NCBI GenBank assembly: GCA_022605425.2
Contig: CM061248.1
Location: forward strand, 1,054,001-1,118,000
Reading direction: 5' to 3'
DNA: 64,000 nt
Origin: Hamiltosporidium tvaerminnensis
Taxonomy: Eukaryota > Microsporidia > Dubosqiidae
Every line of letters starts with the position of its first letter. The stretch's first letter is position 1. The notes beneath the pieces are model-generated. The model was given only the letters and a program-made list of their open reading frames with translations, was not told where the DNA came from and did not search any database. Positions 60,917 to 64,000 of this stretch are shown here, one piece after another. The translations under genes and the position numbers were made by a program.

Positions 60917-62340
60917 AATTTATTTAATAAAATTCTGGGTTAAAATATTTTTACCATTTTTATATGTTTTCTTCTACCTCTTTAACCACTATTGTCTCTT
61001 CTTCCAAATCCGACTCTTCATTTATGTTATTGGTCGGTTCCTCTAAAGTGGTTCCTCCTTGTGAAATAAGGGGTGTATTATTTTTTTGTTTTAAAATTTT
61101 AACACCATCTTCCTCTCTTTTCGCTTCTTTTAAAGGGGGTATTGGTTCCTCATGCATCTCTGATCTCATAATAACACCCATTGACGCTCTCTCCCAGCTC
61201 TCTTCAGCATTGAGTCCTGACTCAAGTCCTCTTCGTCGATCAAAAGAAATTGTTTCGACTGTCTTCTTAAGTACTATAGACTGAATGTATGCTTCTACAT
61301 TCATGGGTATTTCTAGTCTTTTAAGATGAGATTTATGGTATTTTGTCACAATACCGTCCCAGGTCATCACATAAGGGATTATCTCAACACTACACTTATA
61401 AATAAGACCCAACTCATTGGCTAGCAGGTCATACTTCCTAAGTTTTTCAGTTTCAACTATTTGAAGTGAATCTTGGGAAGTGATTCCTACTTCAATGAGT
61501 GTTATCTTATTCTTCTTCTTATCTAAAATAAATATGTCCGGTCTGTTATTCCGAATTTTAACATCAGTTTTAATTCTGGTGTCCACTCTTATCTCTGCAT
61601 ACTCATTATCAAGAATTTCTTGAACTGAGTGACTCCTAATTCGTTTTGAGGACTTAAACTTATATCTATTTAGAAGAAGTAGGTGTAGGCATCTAACCAC
61701 TTCATTATGCCGTCTGGTGTAATCATGGCCTAGCATTTTTTCACATCTAGTTGCCAGATGATCTACAGTCTTACCAGACTTCCCGCAATGTTGACACACA
61801 CCATCTGCTCCCCAGAATACATTTCTATCCTGGATATAGCAGAACACAGCTTCATTTCGTGGCCTTATATTTCCTCTCTTTAACCATCTTGAAGAGTCAC
61901 TAACACTCACAAGCTCATTTTTTCTTGCATTATATAACTTTGAATGGAGTTTTCGTTTTTCTATTTCATTATATAGTTTTGCAAGTTGAGCTTCTTCTAA
62001 ACTTTTCTTAGTGACTTCTTCTACCAACCTGTACTTTACTTTTAAGAATCCTTTTATTAGTGCAAGATGGGTTTTATTATTATTCTCCACCTTGAGGATT
62101 GCTGCTCGTCTAGTTGATATTTCTTTACTTTTTTCCAGACAATCCAAGAGTTGCAGAAGCATATGTTCGCTTCGCAACTCAACACTATGTAGGTCTCTTC
62201 CAAGTTCTGTTCTAGGAAGGTATAAACGCTCTTTACATCCTGGGCGGAGATGTATCTTATTCTTCACCAACACCGCACGCACTGCATCATCTAACTTAGA
62301 GAAGTCAGCCGGTTCAAGTCGAAGTACTCCTATGTGGTAG
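60917..62340 (-). mobile_element. 5'-truncated R2/R4/Dong-like LINE with intact C-terminal frame
   Basis: The element carries the 440-aa C-terminal frame described separately, plus a short 3' UTR ending near AACCCAGAATTTTATT (minus strand), the same terminal word as in the copy at 19425. The open frame continues to the truncation point near 62340, so the copy was cut off by incomplete reverse transcription and not by decay. It is the youngest copy of the family in the window. It lies about 260 bp downstream of the AIG1-like gene in tail-to-tail orientation. Confidence 0.85.
60960..62282 (-). CDS. LINE ORF C-terminus: CCHC zinc knuckle and restriction-like endonuclease
   Basis: This is the C-terminal part of a non-LTR retrotransposon polyprotein that nicks target DNA for target-primed reverse transcription. 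After an Arg/Lys-rich helical linker (about residues 1-130) comes CQHCGKSGKTVDHLATRC (about 163-180; C-x2-C-x8-H-x4-C), the zinc knuckle typical of R2/R4/Dong elements. The PD-(D/E)xK nuclease core follows: NNRPDIFILDK, then LIEVGIT, and KYDLLANELG further on. MTWDGIVTKYH and an acidic C-terminus complete the protein. The listed start is only the first Met after the 5' truncation. Reverse transcriptase is absent from this copy. Four related copies occur in the window. Confidence 0.88.
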   Translation of the reverse strand: MRAVLVKNKIHLRPGCKERLYLPRTELGRDLHSVELRSEHMLLQLLDCLEKSKEISTRRAAILKVENNNKTHLALIKGFLKVKYRLVEEVTKKSLEEAQLAKLYNEIEKRKLHSKLYNARKNELVSVSDSSRWLKRGNIRPRNEAVFCYIQDRNVFWGADGVCQHCGKSGKTVDHLATRCEKMLGHDYTRRHNEVVRCLHLLLLNRYKFKSSKRIRSHSVQEILDNEYAEIRVDTRIKTDVKIRNNRPDIFILDKKKNKITLIEVGITSQDSLQIVETEKLRKYDLLANELGLIYKCSVEIIPYVMTWDGIVTKYHKSHLKRLEIPMNVEAYIQSIVLKKTVETISFDRRRGLESGLNAEESWERASMGVIMRSEMHEEPIPPLKEAKREEDGVKILKQKNNTPLISQGGTTLEEPTNNINEESDLEEETIVVKEVEENI

Positions 62341-62344
62341 TTGA

Positions 62345-64000
62345 TTCTAAAATATGGATACGAGTATTTATTTTTAATTAAATCCTTTTTTTGTGCAATG
62401 AAATAACGTTACTACTTAATACAGCAACTATAAAGAGCCCGGGTATTTATATAAGTCTTTTTATGGCTCAGCTTATGATTCTTTATAACGTAAAAATCTA
62501 TCAGAATTTCACAAGCCAGAATGACAGCTAAACCAAGTAAATATTTTATCGCGAATCTATTCCACAACCAAATTAAATAGAAAATAATATTAGTCTTTTA
62601 ATGAATCAATTCTTTCTTCGGTGAACTTTTTTATAATAAGAGTTCATGTGTTTTTTGTTTCTATTCATATTTAGGAAAGGAAAAAATATATTGTATTTTT
62701 GACAGCTAAAAATTTTGTCAAAAGCAAACTGATGTGATAACTATGTATTAGAAGAATTAAAAACCGGTAAATGTTTCGAAATTTATCTTCCAAAATCAAT
62801 CACAGTTTTGAGCTTAAAATGTGCGATAATAAAATTAATATTTTTAACAGTTTGACTTGGATATCTATACAAGTTGTAGCTCATATGAAAAATGAAGCGG
62901 ATGTATACTTCATATATTTAAGATTTAATCTTGGGGGTGGGGTACAACTAAGAGAATTTTATAGCAATAAAAAGACGAAAAAAGGTAAAATGATTGGCTT
63001 TTATGAGAAAAAACCTTGGAAAGCTGTTTTTAGAAGTGGCAATGGATAGAATTTTAATATTAAGCGAACACAATCAGAAAATTGTCTACAAAAATTGTAA
63101 TAAGAAGTATAATTATTTTAAATTATTTCAAATCGGCTACAAAATGAATGATTAAAAGCTTTTTTCTTATTTTACGCCATTTTAATCTTTAAAGGTGTTA
63201 TTTTATATGGGTTTATTCCTGAATTTATTGCTTAATGATCGTTTTTTTTTTGTTTTTTGAATAATTTGCATTTCTTAATATAAGAAATATAAGAAACTAC
63301 AAAAAATAGCATAAGAAAAGAAATGGTGGAAACAAATGGAAATAGATGTATTGAACTAACCTAATATATTATTTTTATAGTTTTAAAGTGGAAAAAAGGT
63401 GATTTTGGAACGGATAGACATTTTTTTTAAGGTAAAATATGACAATCAAATAAAGCCGCCAGAAAAATACTCAAAAAAATCATAAAGATGGCGAATAGGT
63501 TAGAAAATCTTTACTATGCGTAGAAAAAAACAAGATTAGCTTAGGGAAAAACTGATTATTTGCAAGAAGATATAAAAGTTTACTTAGATTCTGATTCCAT
63601 TGATATGAATTTATTTTAATATGATCTAAAATTCCAAATTTTGTAAATAGATCATTATCCTTGCAATTGAGATCTCACAGGCAACTACGGATATATAAAA
63701 TGGTCAAAAATAGAAATAATCTATTGAATAAAAGTGACAATATTTGATAAATAGCTTCTTGTTTATAAAGGAAAGAGACTAAAATCAACTCGAATGATAT
63801 TATTTGGAAGCCGAAGAAGCCACTTTAAGAATGTCTTAAAATAGCGAAACAATATTTTAAAAGTACTAAAATACATATTTCATCTATCATACACTTGGTT
63901 TTTTAAAGAGTTTGTGCGCTAGCAAAAAACCAACATGAGTCAGAAAGGAAAAAAAAACGTTGAATTAAATAAAAGGCGTATTTTAATTAACACATATGAA
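62345..64000. other. gene-free AT-rich end of the window
   Basis: No gene is supported. A 92-codon frame at 62771-63049, with a basic C-terminus and GGGVQLREF, is within chance expectation and is not recognised. No repeat shared with the rest of the window was found here. Confidence 0.45.

Noticed and set aside
60964-61284. Plus-strand frames with Ser-rich sequence over the LINE (also 62011-62340)
   Set aside because: They are antisense of the zinc-knuckle/endonuclease frame, which carries the recognisable motifs.
62771-63049. 92-codon frame near the window end
   Set aside because: A few frames of this length are expected by chance in a window this AT-rich. No motif or homology is recognised.

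Overview
The window looks like a large, repeat-rich microsporidian genome. It is very AT-rich and gene-poor. Its genes are shortened eukaryotic orthologues, one carries a 23-nt GTAAGT...TAATTTAAG intron, and several start codons have the short CCC/CCCC signal just upstream that is typical of microsporidia. A chitin synthase export chaperone and LRR-type and small membrane proteins of lineage-specific character also fit. Hamiltosporidium, Edhazardia or Anncaliia-like genomes are plausible comparisons, but I cannot name the species from sequence alone.

Layout. 1-4.3 kb: intergenic, with one eroded small membrane-protein gene (about 1.9-2.5 kb). 4.35-9.8 kb: gene island with the FACT subunit SPT16 (split by an apparent frameshift), a tRNA-Phe(GAA) and a PIK1-type phosphatidylinositol 4-kinase. 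10-25 kb: repeat-rich, with an 18-bp minisatellite, a ~710-bp dispersed repeat, two decayed copies of an R2/R4/Dong-like LINE on the minus strand, and a second, broken copy of the 1.9-kb membrane gene. 26.4-28.7 kb: an LRR-like protein gene with one frameshift. 29.6-31.4 kb: a decayed ubiquitin-activating enzyme (UBA1) on the minus strand, with in-phase minisatellites where the second catalytic cysteine half-domain should be. 31.5-46.2 kb: mostly dead retroelements on the plus strand, namely one R2/R4-like LINE and two APE-type LINEs, plus two copies of the ~710-bp repeat and a possible decayed LTR element. 46.2-49.3 kb: featureless AT-rich DNA. 49.3-50.2 kb: CHS7. 52.4-53.1 kb: another ~710-bp repeat. 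53.9-56.1 kb: TAD3 and a 14-3-3 gene, convergent across a polypyrimidine tract. 59.97-60.65 kb: an intron-bearing FAR-17a/AIG1-family membrane hydrolase. 60.9-62.3 kb: a 5'-truncated R2/R4-like LINE whose 440-aa C-terminal frame (zinc knuckle plus restriction-like endonuclease) is still open.

The genes are ordinary housekeeping and cell-wall functions: chromatin (SPT16), phosphoinositide signalling (PIK1), tRNA wobble editing (TAD3), phosphoprotein binding (14-3-3), chitin synthase trafficking (CHS7) and lipid hydrolysis (AIG1-like). No operon-like system is evident. The most informative signals are the single-base interruptions of otherwise good genes (SPT16, the LRR gene, UBA1), the repeat-invaded UBA1 relic, the tiny intron, and the layered retroelement graveyard. 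At this AT content, open frames under about 100 codons are expected by chance, so most small ones are not annotated.
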